Below are positions 55,685-63,387 of a stretch of 64,000 bases of DNA, piece after piece (the stretch's first letter is position 1; every line of letters starts with the position of its first letter). The stretch lies in NCBI RefSeq assembly GCF_025685605.1, contig NZ_JAGTUT010000001.1, positions 372,001-436,000 on the forward strand. Direction: 5' to 3'. A program made the translations under genes and the position numbers. The DNA is from Granulicella arctica. GTDB lineage: Bacteria; Acidobacteriota; Terriglobia; Terriglobales; Acidobacteriaceae. The notes below the pieces were generated by a model. The model saw nothing but the letters and a program-made list of their open reading frames with translations, made no database searches and was not told the origin of the DNA.

Positions 55685-56569
55685 ATGTTGATCCAACGTT
55701 CTTTCCGGCTATGCGCAGCGGTCGTCCTGCTTGCATTTGCCTCGGTTACCGCGCACGCAGCGAAGCCTTTTTACGACGCTATCTATGTGTTTGGCGACAG
55801 CTTGTGCGATGTGGGGAACATCTATCTTGCAACCAAGGGCGCGGAGCCGATCTCTCCGCCGTATTACAACGGCCGCTTCTCAAACGGTCCGCTTTGGGTG
55901 GAGCATGTGGCGAGTTCTCTCGGTTTGCCCATGACGCCCGCACTGGCTGGCGGCACAGACTATGCCTTCGGCGGTGCGCTGGTCACGGCAGCAAAGGTTA
56001 CGCCCTCAGGGACGATCCCGAGCGTGCCCCAGCAGGTCGCGCTCTACCTGAGTCAGCATGGCGGCAAGGCTGATCCCAAGGCCCTGTACATTCTCGAGGG
56101 GGGCGGGAACGACATTCTGGATGCGACGAGTGGATCGCCGCAGAGCTTGGGCTTCCAGATTGCAATCGGTATCGCCGAAAGTGAATTGTTACTGCGCCAG
56201 GCTGGAGCGAAGAAGTTCCTGATTTCGACGCTGTTGGATATCGGACAAACACCGGCCGGACAGCTGGATGCAAGCTTTGCAACGGCGGCGAGCGTGGCGA
56301 CAAACCAGTCGTTGGACATCCTGCTTGGGGCTGAGCAGTTGATCGAGGGAATCCACATTCGGCGAATGGATTTTTTCGGCTTGCTGCATGCCGTTGCTGC
56401 CGATGCGACTCACTTTGGCTTCACCAACATCACAGTTCCCTGCCTGAACCCATTTACGAACGCCGTCTGCCTCGATCCGGACCATACACTGTTCTGGGAC
56501 GCGGAACATCCGACGGTATTCGGACATGCTTTCCTGGCGGTGACTGTCGAGAATGCTCTCCCGGAATAG
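55685..56569 (+). CDS. Secreted GDSL/SGNH hydrolase
   Basis: This 294-residue exported esterase/lipase starts at the ATG at 55685, with GAGG 8 bases upstream, directly before a signal peptide (FRLCAAVVLLAFASVTAHA). A longer frame from 55532 has no binding site. Block I is FGDSLCDVGN with the nucleophilic Ser, block III is EGGGNDIL, and block V is WDAEHPT with the catalytic Asp and His. It has the layout of plant-type GDSL lipases and thermolabile haemolysin-like enzymes. The substrate is unknown, perhaps lipids or acylated glycans. Confidence 0.9.
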   Translation: MLIQRSFRLCAAVVLLAFASVTAHAAKPFYDAIYVFGDSLCDVGNIYLATKGAEPISPPYYNGRFSNGPLWVEHVASSLGLPMTPALAGGTDYAFGGALVTAAKVTPSGTIPSVPQQVALYLSQHGGKADPKALYILEGGGNDILDATSGSPQSLGFQIAIGIAESELLLRQAGAKKFLISTLLDIGQTPAGQLDASFATAASVATNQSLDILLGAEQLIEGIHIRRMDFFGLLHAVAADATHFGFTNITVPCLNPFTNAVCLDPDHTLFWDAEHPTVFGHAFLAVTVENALPE

Positions 56570-56617
56570 CCCTGCAAGTCCATCCTGCGCAGGTATGGCT
56601 GAATGGACTAAACTGAA

Positions 56618-57079
56618 GTGGCCATGAGCATTGCATCGAAGAGCCCGATCAAGATCATTCTTGCGACTGTCGCTATTCTCGCCATTGTTGGCTATCTCGC
56701 CGTCACCGGCGTTCGGGACAACAAGAGCTACTACGTGACGATTCACGAATTGCACGGCATGGGCGATAAAGCTTACGTGCGTCATCTGCGGGTTGCTGGC
56801 AATGTAGCGCCGGGTAGCATCCACAGAGCGGGCGCGAATGCACACTTCGTACTGCTTGAGCAAGGCAACAAACTTGACGTGGTGTACCAGGGTACGGAGC
56901 CACCACCGGACACTTTTAAGGACGATGCGCAGGCGCTGGCGGTCGGAACCTATGGACGAGATGGCGTCTTCCATGCGACCCAATTGCAAGCCAAGTGCGC
57001 CTCGAAGTATGCGCCTGCCGACCTGAAGCCCCTGAAACCGACTACTGCGGCGAGCGTTGTCCTGCCCGCCACCCGGTAG
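56618..57079 (+). CDS. ccmE: Cytochrome c maturation haem chaperone CcmE, CxxxY variant
   Basis: CcmE is a membrane-anchored periplasmic chaperone that carries haem covalently in system I cytochrome c maturation. The 153-residue protein has an N-terminal anchor (residues 11-30), an OB-fold beta domain and LDVVYQGTEPPPDTF. The haem-binding motif is CASKY (Cys127, Tyr131) where most CcmE proteins have HxxxY. A CxxxY variant is known in Desulfovibrio and archaea, where haem attaches through the Cys. The start is GTG 56618 or ATG 56624. It is separated from ccmA by a convergent M20 peptidase gene. Confidence 0.9.
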   Translation: MAMSIASKSPIKIILATVAILAIVGYLAVTGVRDNKSYYVTIHELHGMGDKAYVRHLRVAGNVAPGSIHRAGANAHFVLLEQGNKLDVVYQGTEPPPDTFKDDAQALAVGTYGRDGVFHATQLQAKCASKYAPADLKPLKPTTAASVVLPATR

Positions 57080-57085
57080 CCTCTT

Positions 57086-58519
57086 CTACTTTGCTGTAAG
57101 CGCCTTCAGATAAAGATAGTAAAACTGCACGCCGGTGTAGAAGGACTCGGTGCGGAGACGCTCGTCTTTACCGTGGGCGCGGAAGTCGTTGCGATCGATA
57201 CCCACTCCGCTGATGCCATAGCTGGGGATGCCCGCGGCCATCGTATAGATGCTGTCGCTGGCGCCCGATTCCATCTCGGGGATGATCGGAATACCCGGAA
57301 ATATCTGGGCGACCACCTGCTTCAATGACTCAACAACATCAGCGCGAACAGGCGGTGGTGGGAGAGCTTTGCGGTCCGGAGCCACGTCAAAGACCTCACC
57401 TGCATCAGTCTTATACTTCACGACGAGGCTTGGGTCGGCGAAGATCGCGATCAGCTTCTTGCGGATTTCTTCCTGCGAATGACCGGGCAGAATGCGGCAG
57501 TTGACATTCGCCTGGGCCATCGCTGGAAGAGCGTTAGGCGCGTGGCCGCCCTTGAGCATTGTGGCGACGCAGGTGGTTCGAAAGATCGCGTTGTAGGTGG
57601 GATCGGTTGCGAGGCGGGCCTCGGCTGCTGTATCGGCTGGTGTTTGCAGGATGGCATGGATGTCTGCTGCCTTCGCGAGTACGAGCTTTGCCATCTCTTC
57701 GAGGTAGGCGCGCGTGACAGCGTTGAGCTCGAAGGGGAACGGGCTGCGCTCGAGTCGGACCAGCGCGTTGGCTACGTGATAAATGGCGTTATCGGGAACA
57801 GGGAGCGAGCTGTGGCCGCCTGGGTTGGTTGCTGTGATCTCGAAGTCGGCGTAGAGCTTTTCGGTGGCTTCGACGTCCATGCCGACGGGTTTGCCGTTGT
57901 CGAGATCGACACCGCCAGCATCTGGGTTGAGGACAAACTCAGCGTCGATGAGGTCATGATGATTCCTGAGCAGCCAATCGACACCGTTCGATTTACCGCC
58001 CTCCTCATCGGCGGTAAGGGCAAGGATGATGTCGCGATCGGGGACGTAAGCATCCTTCTTGAGACGGATGAAGTCAGTGACGATGATGGCGTCGGAGTCC
58101 TTCATGTCCTGGGTGCCGCGACCGTAAAAGTAGCCATCCTTCTCGATGAATTTGAAGGGGTCGGTGGTCCAATCCTCGCGGCGGGCCTCGACGACGTCGG
58201 TGTGGCCGATGATGAGGATGGGCTTGAGGGTGCTTCCGGGCCTACCTCGGTAGCGGACGATCAGGTTGCCCTTCCGTGCGGTCGGCCCGAGGATAACGAG
58301 ATCGGCTGCGGGAAAGCCGGCGTCAAGGAGGCGTTTGCGCATGGCCTCAGCAACGAGCGTGGTGCTACCAACAGAGTCGCTGGAGTTGATTTCGATCACT
58401 TCCTGAAAGATGGAGCGCGCCAGTTGACGGTCCGCCGGGCCGAGTTGCTGCGCGGTCAGCAGGGGCGCAAGGAGGATGACGGCCAGGGCGGGAAACAGGA
58501 GCACAGTGCGTCGATTCAT
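57086..58519 (-). CDS. Secreted M20 metallopeptidase
   Basis: This 477-residue M20 peptidase is read from the ATG at 58519 directly into a signal peptide (VLLFPALAVILLAPLLTAQ); a longer frame to 58666 would overlap the ccmA start. Zinc and catalytic motifs are ILIIGHTDVVEA (His and Asp), FYGRGTQDMKD, LTADEEGGKSNG (catalytic and ligand Glu) and the late ESGASDSIYTMAAGIPSYG. A dimerisation lid domain (about 230-350) interrupts the zinc domain. It cleaves peptides or acyl-amino acids outside the cytosol. It lies opposite and between ccmE and ccmA. Confidence 0.9.
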   Translation of the reverse strand: MNRRTVLLFPALAVILLAPLLTAQQLGPADRQLARSIFQEVIEINSSDSVGSTTLVAEAMRKRLLDAGFPAADLVILGPTARKGNLIVRYRGRPGSTLKPILIIGHTDVVEARREDWTTDPFKFIEKDGYFYGRGTQDMKDSDAIIVTDFIRLKKDAYVPDRDIILALTADEEGGKSNGVDWLLRNHHDLIDAEFVLNPDAGGVDLDNGKPVGMDVEATEKLYADFEITATNPGGHSSLPVPDNAIYHVANALVRLERSPFPFELNAVTRAYLEEMAKLVLAKAADIHAILQTPADTAAEARLATDPTYNAIFRTTCVATMLKGGHAPNALPAMAQANVNCRILPGHSQEEIRKKLIAIFADPSLVVKYKTDAGEVFDVAPDRKALPPPPVRADVVESLKQVVAQIFPGIPIIPEMESGASDSIYTMAAGIPSYGISGVGIDRNDFRAHGKDERLRTESFYTGVQFYYLYLKALTAK

Positions 58520-58576
58520 GGGAGCGACATCCTTGAGAGGGGTTCGCTTTATACTCGCATGAAGACGGGGCAACGC

Positions 58577-59320
58577 ATGGAACCAGTTTTCTGCAAGGCC
58601 GGGATGGGCAAAGCTGTGGTCGCAAAACCGCCTGATGCGGCATCGACAGTTGTCGCTCTGACCCAAGCTTCAAAGATCTATGGGACCTTCGCGGCGTTGC
58701 GGAGTGTTTCGCTCGAGCTTGCTGCAGGAAGCTGCACGGTTGTGCTGGGCGAGAATGGCGCTGGAAAATCGACGCTGCTGCGCCTGATTGCCGGGCTGAT
58801 TACACCAACTCGCGGCACGGTGACGACCTTCGGAGGCTCACCGCAGGAACAGCGCCGGCGTATTGCCTACATGAGCCATGCACCGATGCTCTACGACGAG
58901 CTTTCGGCGATGGAGAATCTAAAGTACTTCGCCTCCCTGCACCGTGATGAGGGATGTGACTGTGTGGCGAGTCCGGAGATGGCGCTGCGGGCAGTGGGGA
59001 TGGATCCGAAGCTGACGCGGCCGGTCGGGCAATACTCGCAGGGAATGCGTCAGCGTACGTCGCTGGCCCGGGTGCTGCAGGCTGATCCTGAGTTGCTGCT
59101 GCTGGATGAACCCTTCTCCAATCTCGATGTGGGCTCGGCAGGGCACATGGTGGAGTTGCTGACGGACTTCAGGACCTGGCCCGTTGCTGGTGGGGGCAAA
59201 CGGACTATTGTGATGACGACGCATCAGGCTCGGCTTGCCGATCCGCTGGCTGATGTGACGGTGACGATGCGGGCGGGGCAGGTGGTTGGGGTGGATGCGC
59301 GGGTGATGTCGCACCAATGA
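58577..59320 (+). CDS. ccmA: Haem exporter ATP-binding protein CcmA
   Basis: CcmA is the cytosolic ATPase of the CcmABCD complex that releases haem-loaded CcmE. The protein has Walker A GENGAGKSTLL, signature YSQGMRQR, Walker B LLLLDEPFSNLD and a switch His in MTTHQARL. The frame extends far upstream antisense to the M20 gene; possible starts are ATG 58559, 58577 or 58604, and 58577 is used here because it leaves a short leader before the VVALTQASKIYG strand. It overlaps ybaK by 4 bases (ATGA). Assignment to CcmA rests on the ccmB and ccmC genes that follow. Confidence 0.88.
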   Translation: MEPVFCKAGMGKAVVAKPPDAASTVVALTQASKIYGTFAALRSVSLELAAGSCTVVLGENGAGKSTLLRLIAGLITPTRGTVTTFGGSPQEQRRRIAYMSHAPMLYDELSAMENLKYFASLHRDEGCDCVASPEMALRAVGMDPKLTRPVGQYSQGMRQRTSLARVLQADPELLLLDEPFSNLDVGSAGHMVELLTDFRTWPVAGGGKRTIVMTTHQARLADPLADVTVTMRAGQVVGVDARVMSHQ

Positions 59321-59808
59321 AGACTCATGGAAAGACGAACGCTGCACGGCTGCTGGACTCGCTTGGGATTGCGTATGAGCTGAGGCCATACGAGGTGGAC
59401 CTTGAGGATCTGACGGCGATCTCGGTTGCAAAGAAGATTGGCATGCCGGCAGAGCAGGTCTTCAAGACGTTGCTTTCAGACACGGCTCCGGGCGGGCACG
59501 TCTTTGCAGTGATTCCCGGAAATGAGGAGCTGGACCTGAAGAAGCTTGCGATTGCCGCTGGTGCGAAGAAGGCGGAGCTTGCCTCGCTGAAAGAGGTTGA
59601 GCCGCTGACGGGCTACGTGCGTGGCGGCGTCACGGTGATGGGCGCGAAGAAAGCCTTTCCGGCGTTTGCCGACGAGACGATTGAGCTGTTTGACGTAATC
59701 TCGGTATCAGCTGGGTTGCGGGGATTGCAATTGGTTATGGCTCCGGCGGACTACCTGCGGGCGGCTGAGGCTTCTGTGGCAGACCTGACCAAGGCTGTGA
59801 CGCGATGA
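59317..59808 (+). CDS. ybaK: Cys-tRNA(Pro) deacylase (YbaK/EbsC)
   Basis: YbaK hydrolyses Cys-tRNA(Pro) made by mistaken prolyl-tRNA synthetase, an editing reaction in the cytosol. The 163-residue protein has the family pattern TNAARLLDSLGIAYELRPYE, SVAKKIGMPAEQVFKTLL with the key Lys, and the YVRGGVTVMGAKKAFP motif. Its ATG overlaps the ccmA stop, and its stop overlaps the ccmB start, so it is translated within the haem-export operon. A direct role in haem handling is not implied by the fold; it may simply share expression. Confidence 0.92.
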   Translation: MKTHGKTNAARLLDSLGIAYELRPYEVDLEDLTAISVAKKIGMPAEQVFKTLLSDTAPGGHVFAVIPGNEELDLKKLAIAAGAKKAELASLKEVEPLTGYVRGGVTVMGAKKAFPAFADETIELFDVISVSAGLRGLQLVMAPADYLRAAEASVADLTKAVTR

Positions 59809-60488
59809 CGTACCTGCGCCATGTGCTCGATCACCTGCGGAAGGATCTGCGACTGGAGTGGCGCTCGCGCGATTCGATCAATGGGATGCTGTTCTTCGCG
59901 CTGCTTGTGGTGATCGTCTTCAGCCTGGCGTTTGAGCCGACGGCTGCGGAGTCACGGCGAATTGCGGGCGGAATTCTGTGGGTGGCGATCCTCTTTGCGA
60001 CGATTACGGCCCTGAACCAGGCATGGACCCGGGAGCAGCGTAACCATGTGCTGGACGCCCAACGCATGGCTCCCTCGCCACCATCGACGCTGTTTCTGGG
60101 CAAAGTGCTGGCGAATATGCTGTTCGTGTCGCTGGTCGAGGCTGTGCTGGCGCCGCTCTTCATCATCTTCTACAACCTGCATGCGCTGGGCAATGTGTGG
60201 CTGCTGGCGGCGGTGATGCCTCTGGGGACTTGGGCGCTGGTGTGCAATGGGACGTTTTTTGCGGCACTCGGCTTGCGGACGAGGAATCGAGAGTTGATGT
60301 TGCCGCTGGTACTGCTGCCGATCTCTTTACCGGCGCTGCTGGCGATGATCCAGGCGGCTACCGGGATTCTGACGGCGGAGCTCGACCCAATTCAGATCGG
60401 GTCGTGGATTCGATTGCTGGCGGGGTATGACTTGATCTTTACGATCGTGTGCCTGCTCTTGTTCGATACTGTGCTCAGCGCCGAATGA
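59805..60488 (+). CDS. ccmB: Haem exporter membrane protein CcmB
   Basis: CcmB is the six-helix membrane subunit of the CcmABCD ABC complex. The 227-residue protein has the N-terminal LRKDLRLEWRSRDSINGMLFF element, WTREQRNHVLDAQRMAPSP in a cytosolic loop, and several hydrophobic segments (about residues 27-42, 52-68, 95-120, 126-150, 160-182 and 200-222). It overlaps ybaK by 4 bases. The charged loop and length match CcmB, and ccmC follows 64 bases later. Confidence 0.92.
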   Translation: MTYLRHVLDHLRKDLRLEWRSRDSINGMLFFALLVVIVFSLAFEPTAAESRRIAGGILWVAILFATITALNQAWTREQRNHVLDAQRMAPSPPSTLFLGKVLANMLFVSLVEAVLAPLFIIFYNLHALGNVWLLAAVMPLGTWALVCNGTFFAALGLRTRNRELMLPLVLLPISLPALLAMIQAATGILTAELDPIQIGSWIRLLAGYDLIFTIVCLLLFDTVLSAE

Positions 60489-60552
60489 AGGCTGCCGAAT
60501 AGCGGACATTCTGACGCTATGCAGCCCGGAACGCGCGTAAACTAGACGCATT

Positions 60553-61299
60553 ATGCAGCAGCGCCCACAGACGGTCAGTTCTATGCAACTCGTCGGGATC
60601 TCCTGGTTTCTGATGACGCTTGCCGTGCTTGCGATCGGTTTTCGGCAGGCTATCTTTCTGTCTCCAACAGATGCCAATCAGGGCGATGTAGGCCGGACGT
60701 TTTACTATCACGTCCCTACCGCCATGCTGAGCCTGCTGTTCCCCTACATCAATTTTGCGGCTTCGCTGGCGTTCCTTTACTGGAGACGGCGCGATCCTTT
60801 GAAGGCTTTGACCGCTGATGCGCTAGCCGTGACCTCGGCTGAAGTGGCTGTTATCTATTCGAGTATCTGTTTGATCACCGGCAGCATCTGGGGTCGCGCT
60901 GTGTGGGGTATCTGGTGGACGTGGGATCCGCGACTGACCAGTATGCTGCTGCTCTGGCTGCTTTATGTGGCCTACCTGATTACGCGCCGACTTTCGGCGA
61001 CTGGACAAACTTCTACGCTGGCTGCAGTGCTTTCGATCTTCGCGGCAGTGGATGTGCCAATCGTGTATATGTCCATTCGTTGGTGGCGGACGCAGCATCC
61101 TGCGCCGGTCTTTGGCGGTGGCCCGGACTCTGGAATCGATAAGTCGATGATGCCTGCCTTCGTGTGGAATATCGTGGCTTGGGCAGCCTGGGGCATCTTC
61201 CTTTGTGGCTTTCGGTTTGCACTTGAACGACGTCGACAGCTTGCAGAGCAGGATGCCGCGCTGAATGCACTTGAAGCATCGCTGGAGTTGGCACAATGA
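60553..61299 (+). CDS. ccmC: Haem-handling membrane protein CcmC
   Basis: CcmC presents haem to CcmE. The 248-residue protein has six membrane helices and the tryptophan-rich WD motif WGIWWTWDPRLTS in a periplasmic loop that holds haem, flanked by His residues (in YYHVPTAM and in the IRWWRTQHPAP loop) that are likely axial ligands. The length and motif order match the CcmC/CcsA superfamily, and the short size distinguishes it from CcmF. Its stop overlaps the start of the small ccmD-like gene by 4 bases. Confidence 0.93.
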   Translation: MQQRPQTVSSMQLVGISWFLMTLAVLAIGFRQAIFLSPTDANQGDVGRTFYYHVPTAMLSLLFPYINFAASLAFLYWRRRDPLKALTADALAVTSAEVAVIYSSICLITGSIWGRAVWGIWWTWDPRLTSMLLLWLLYVAYLITRRLSATGQTSTLAAVLSIFAAVDVPIVYMSIRWWRTQHPAPVFGGGPDSGIDKSMMPAFVWNIVAWAAWGIFLCGFRFALERRRQLAEQDAALNALEASLELAQ

Positions 61300-61439
61300 C
61301 CTGGCACAGTTTCTTCAGCCTGAGCACGATGGAAAGTCGACATCTGCTCGCCTCGTATGCTGTGGTCTTTTTACTTCAGGGCGGGTATTTCGGTTGGGTT
61401 GCGTGGAACTGGCGACTCTCAAAGAAGCCGCGTAGCTAG
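61296..61439 (+). CDS. ccmD: CcmD-like small membrane protein
   Basis: This 47-residue protein starts at the ATG that overlaps the ccmC stop (ATGA). It has one membrane helix (SYAVVFLLQGGYFGWVAW) with a basic WRLSKKPRS tail, as CcmD has. CcmD is needed to release holo-CcmE from CcmABC. Its size and position at the end of the operon, rather than sequence identity, support the assignment. A hairpin follows 21 bases after its stop. Confidence 0.75.
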   Translation: MTWHSFFSLSTMESRHLLASYAVVFLLQGGYFGWVAWNWRLSKKPRS

Positions 61440-61460
61440 ACTCTCCAAGCTGCAAAAAAG

Positions 61461-61495
61461 CAACGAAGCCGCGACAAATCGTCTCGGCTTCGTTG
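61461..61495. terminator. Strong hairpin after ccmD
   Basis: A 15-bp stem with one mismatch (61461-61475 pairs with 61481-61495 around AAATC) carries an A-run just before it, so the U-tract serves minus-strand transcription. For the rightward ccm operon it may act as a 3' stabiliser or weak terminator. Confidence 0.6.
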
Positions 61496-61512
61496 TCCGA
61501 GGAGGGCTACTG

Positions 61513-61602
61513 ATGACGCGTTCGTCGCTCAAGGACGTTACGCCTCAGTTGGTCGAACCCTGCTCCGGACAAAAGGTTTCGCGAAAGCTCATATCTTTCT
61601 AG
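61513..61602 (+). CDS. Possible 29-residue small protein
   Basis: GGAGGG lies six bases before an ATG that opens 29 codons (MTRSSLKDVTPQL then VEPCSG and a basic end). The binding site is as strong as those of real genes nearby, but the product resembles nothing known and lies in a non-coding gap, so this may be chance. Confidence 0.2.
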   Translation: MTRSSLKDVTPQLVEPCSGQKVSRKLISF

Positions 61603-61909
61603 CATCGCGAAGTGCTCATAAAGCCTTTGTGGGGGCGTATGCATCTTGATGCCGGATAAATGGCAGAGGGGAAGTGTATGCCGAGGCTTGTCCCCCTACA
61701 TGACCACAAGGTTATACGTTATGGGCGGATTCCAATCGTGCTGTATCGGCAGAGCTGCCGCCTCACGAGTGGATGGCGCGCCTGCCATCCACAGGCTGAT
61801 GCCAAGTTGACGAGAAGTCGCCGTATTGCAACGAGGCTGATCGTCCTTCAACGCTTGAGAACTAGCGGCAGGCTTGCGGGTGGTGGCTACCATCGCTAGA
61901 CTCGCAGAA

Positions 61910-63124
61910 GTGACGATTCCCCGATCCAACTGCTTCACCTCCAAATACTTGGCTGCTGCAGCGCCGCTCTTGTTGCTTGCGAGTGTGGGGTGTCGACGCT
62001 CGGGGTTTCCTGACGTTCCGAATGGCTATCGCGAGTTTGCCTATGTGAGCAATGGGGCGAACAACACCGTCAGCATTCTGGACCTTGTGTATCTGCGGCA
62101 GGATCGGACGGTGCGCGTGGGGGGCAATCCGTCCGGGCTTGCGGTGAATCCGGTTCGGGATGAGGTGTATGTCGTCAACTCGCAGTCAGGTTCGGTGTCG
62201 GTGATCGACACGGTGAAAAACGATGTGGTGGCGACGATTCCGGTGGGGCGTCAGCCTTACTTCATCAGCGTGGATGCGGCCGGGCAGCGAGGGTTTGTGG
62301 CTAATTCCGCGGCTAACAGCGTGAGTGTGATTGACCTGGAGCATCGGCGAGTTCTGGCTACGGTCGGAGCCGGGGAGCAGCCGGGGGTGGCGAAGATCTC
62401 GCCTGACTCGCGGACGCTGGTGGTGAGCAACCGCGGGAGTGGGAGTGTGTCGGTCTTTGCGGTGGGGGAGGATGTAAGGGCCAGCCCGCAACTGCGGCTT
62501 CGTGCGAGCTTTTCGGGGTGTCCAGGTGCTACGGACGTGGCGATCCTGCCGGACTCTTCGAAGGCCTTTGTGGCTTGCTCGGGGGGGCACCAGGTGATGG
62601 CCGTGGGGCTTGCGGCGGAGGCTGGATCGTGGGCGGCGAAGCATGATGCTTCCCTGCTGACGGATCGGTTTCTGACGCTTCTCGATGTGGGGACTACACC
62701 GGTTCACCTCGCGCTGAAGCCGGATGGGGGCGAGATCTTCGTGTCGAACTTCGGGTCGGACAGCATCTCGGAGATCGCTACGGGGACCAATGAGGTTGGC
62801 GGGACGACGATGATCGGGACAAAGCCTAATGGGGGGATCGTCAGCGCGGACAATGGGACGCTCTGGGTGACGAACTTCGGGTCGGACTCGATCAGCCTGT
62901 ACAGCATCGATGATGGGCGGGTTGAGGCCAGCATCCATACGGGGTCGGCTCCAGATGTTCTGGCCTTCTCGGCAGATGAGCACCTGCTACTGGCTACGGA
63001 CGCTCACTCGGGCGATGTTTCGGTGATCCGGACACAGGGCAAGCAGGGTGCTGCGCTGTTCACGATCATGCCTGCGGGTGGGTCTCCTAACGGGATTGTG
63101 GTGAAGGCTATGCAGGGTAAGTAA
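61910..63124 (+). CDS. YncE-like beta-propeller lipoprotein
   Basis: This ~404-residue protein is exported with a lipobox (LLLLASVGC). The mature chain consists of repeated ~42-residue blades: EFAYVSNGANNTVSILD, DEVYVVNSQSGSVSVIDT, RGFVANSAANSVSVIDLE, GEIFVSNFGSDSISEIATG and TLWVTNFGSDSISLYSI, the YVTN-propeller pattern. It is likely a surface or periplasmic binding protein without catalytic role. The start is uncertain: a GTG at 61910 gives a normal signal peptide, while a TTG at 61874 adds 12 residues. Neither has a clear binding site. It is related in fold to the protein at 21402. Confidence 0.82.
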   Translation: MTIPRSNCFTSKYLAAAAPLLLLASVGCRRSGFPDVPNGYREFAYVSNGANNTVSILDLVYLRQDRTVRVGGNPSGLAVNPVRDEVYVVNSQSGSVSVIDTVKNDVVATIPVGRQPYFISVDAAGQRGFVANSAANSVSVIDLEHRRVLATVGAGEQPGVAKISPDSRTLVVSNRGSGSVSVFAVGEDVRASPQLRLRASFSGCPGATDVAILPDSSKAFVACSGGHQVMAVGLAAEAGSWAAKHDASLLTDRFLTLLDVGTTPVHLALKPDGGEIFVSNFGSDSISEIATGTNEVGGTTMIGTKPNGGIVSADNGTLWVTNFGSDSISLYSIDDGRVEASIHTGSAPDVLAFSADEHLLLATDAHSGDVSVIRTQGKQGAALFTIMPAGGSPNGIVVKAMQGK

Positions 63125-63140
63125 TTTCCTTCCCAGGTCC

Positions 63141-63218
63141 TAAAGTGTTCATTCTAAAGGCGAAAGTACAGGAAGTCTGTAAAGTCTTGATTTTGTTCGT
63201 AAAGCATTCAAAGTAAAG
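63141..63218. repeat. Five TAAAG motifs in a 78-bp AT-rich stretch
   Basis: TAAAG occurs at 63141, 63155, 63180, 63200 and 63214, just after the beta-propeller stop. Gaps of 14, 25, 20 and 14 bases are not strictly periodic. It may be a binding region or simple AT bias. Confidence 0.4.
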
Positions 63219-63387
63219 GTGGTTATCTACACGGGGGACGCACTTTGTTTTGAGGTGAGGTGAGGACCGGTCTGACTGATTGATAGGTGCAAAATTCCCA
63301 GCGAGGGCGAAAGCCAAAAGCGACCGCAGCTTCTTCGACTTCGCTCAAGATGACCGTGCTGGGGTGGGTTAAAGCCTCCCTAGTGGG

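Larger units (their letters stand above)
61440..61873. other. Intergenic region after the ccm operon
   Basis: This 434-base stretch holds a hairpin at 61461-61495 and a possible 29-residue open frame at 61513-61602. I see no tRNA, repeat array or larger gene. The segment near 61543-61560 has a tRNA D-arm-like CTCAGTTGGTCGA but no cloverleaf can be closed around it. Confidence 0.5.

Noticed and set aside
57479..58576. Long upstream extension of the ccmA frame
   Set aside because: It is antisense to the M20 peptidase, whose zinc motifs and signal peptide are clear; only the part from about 58559 on looks like CcmA.
61505..61580. tRNA-like segment with CTCAGTTGGTCGA and TCGAACCC
   Set aside because: No acceptor, anticodon or T stem can be paired around it on either strand.
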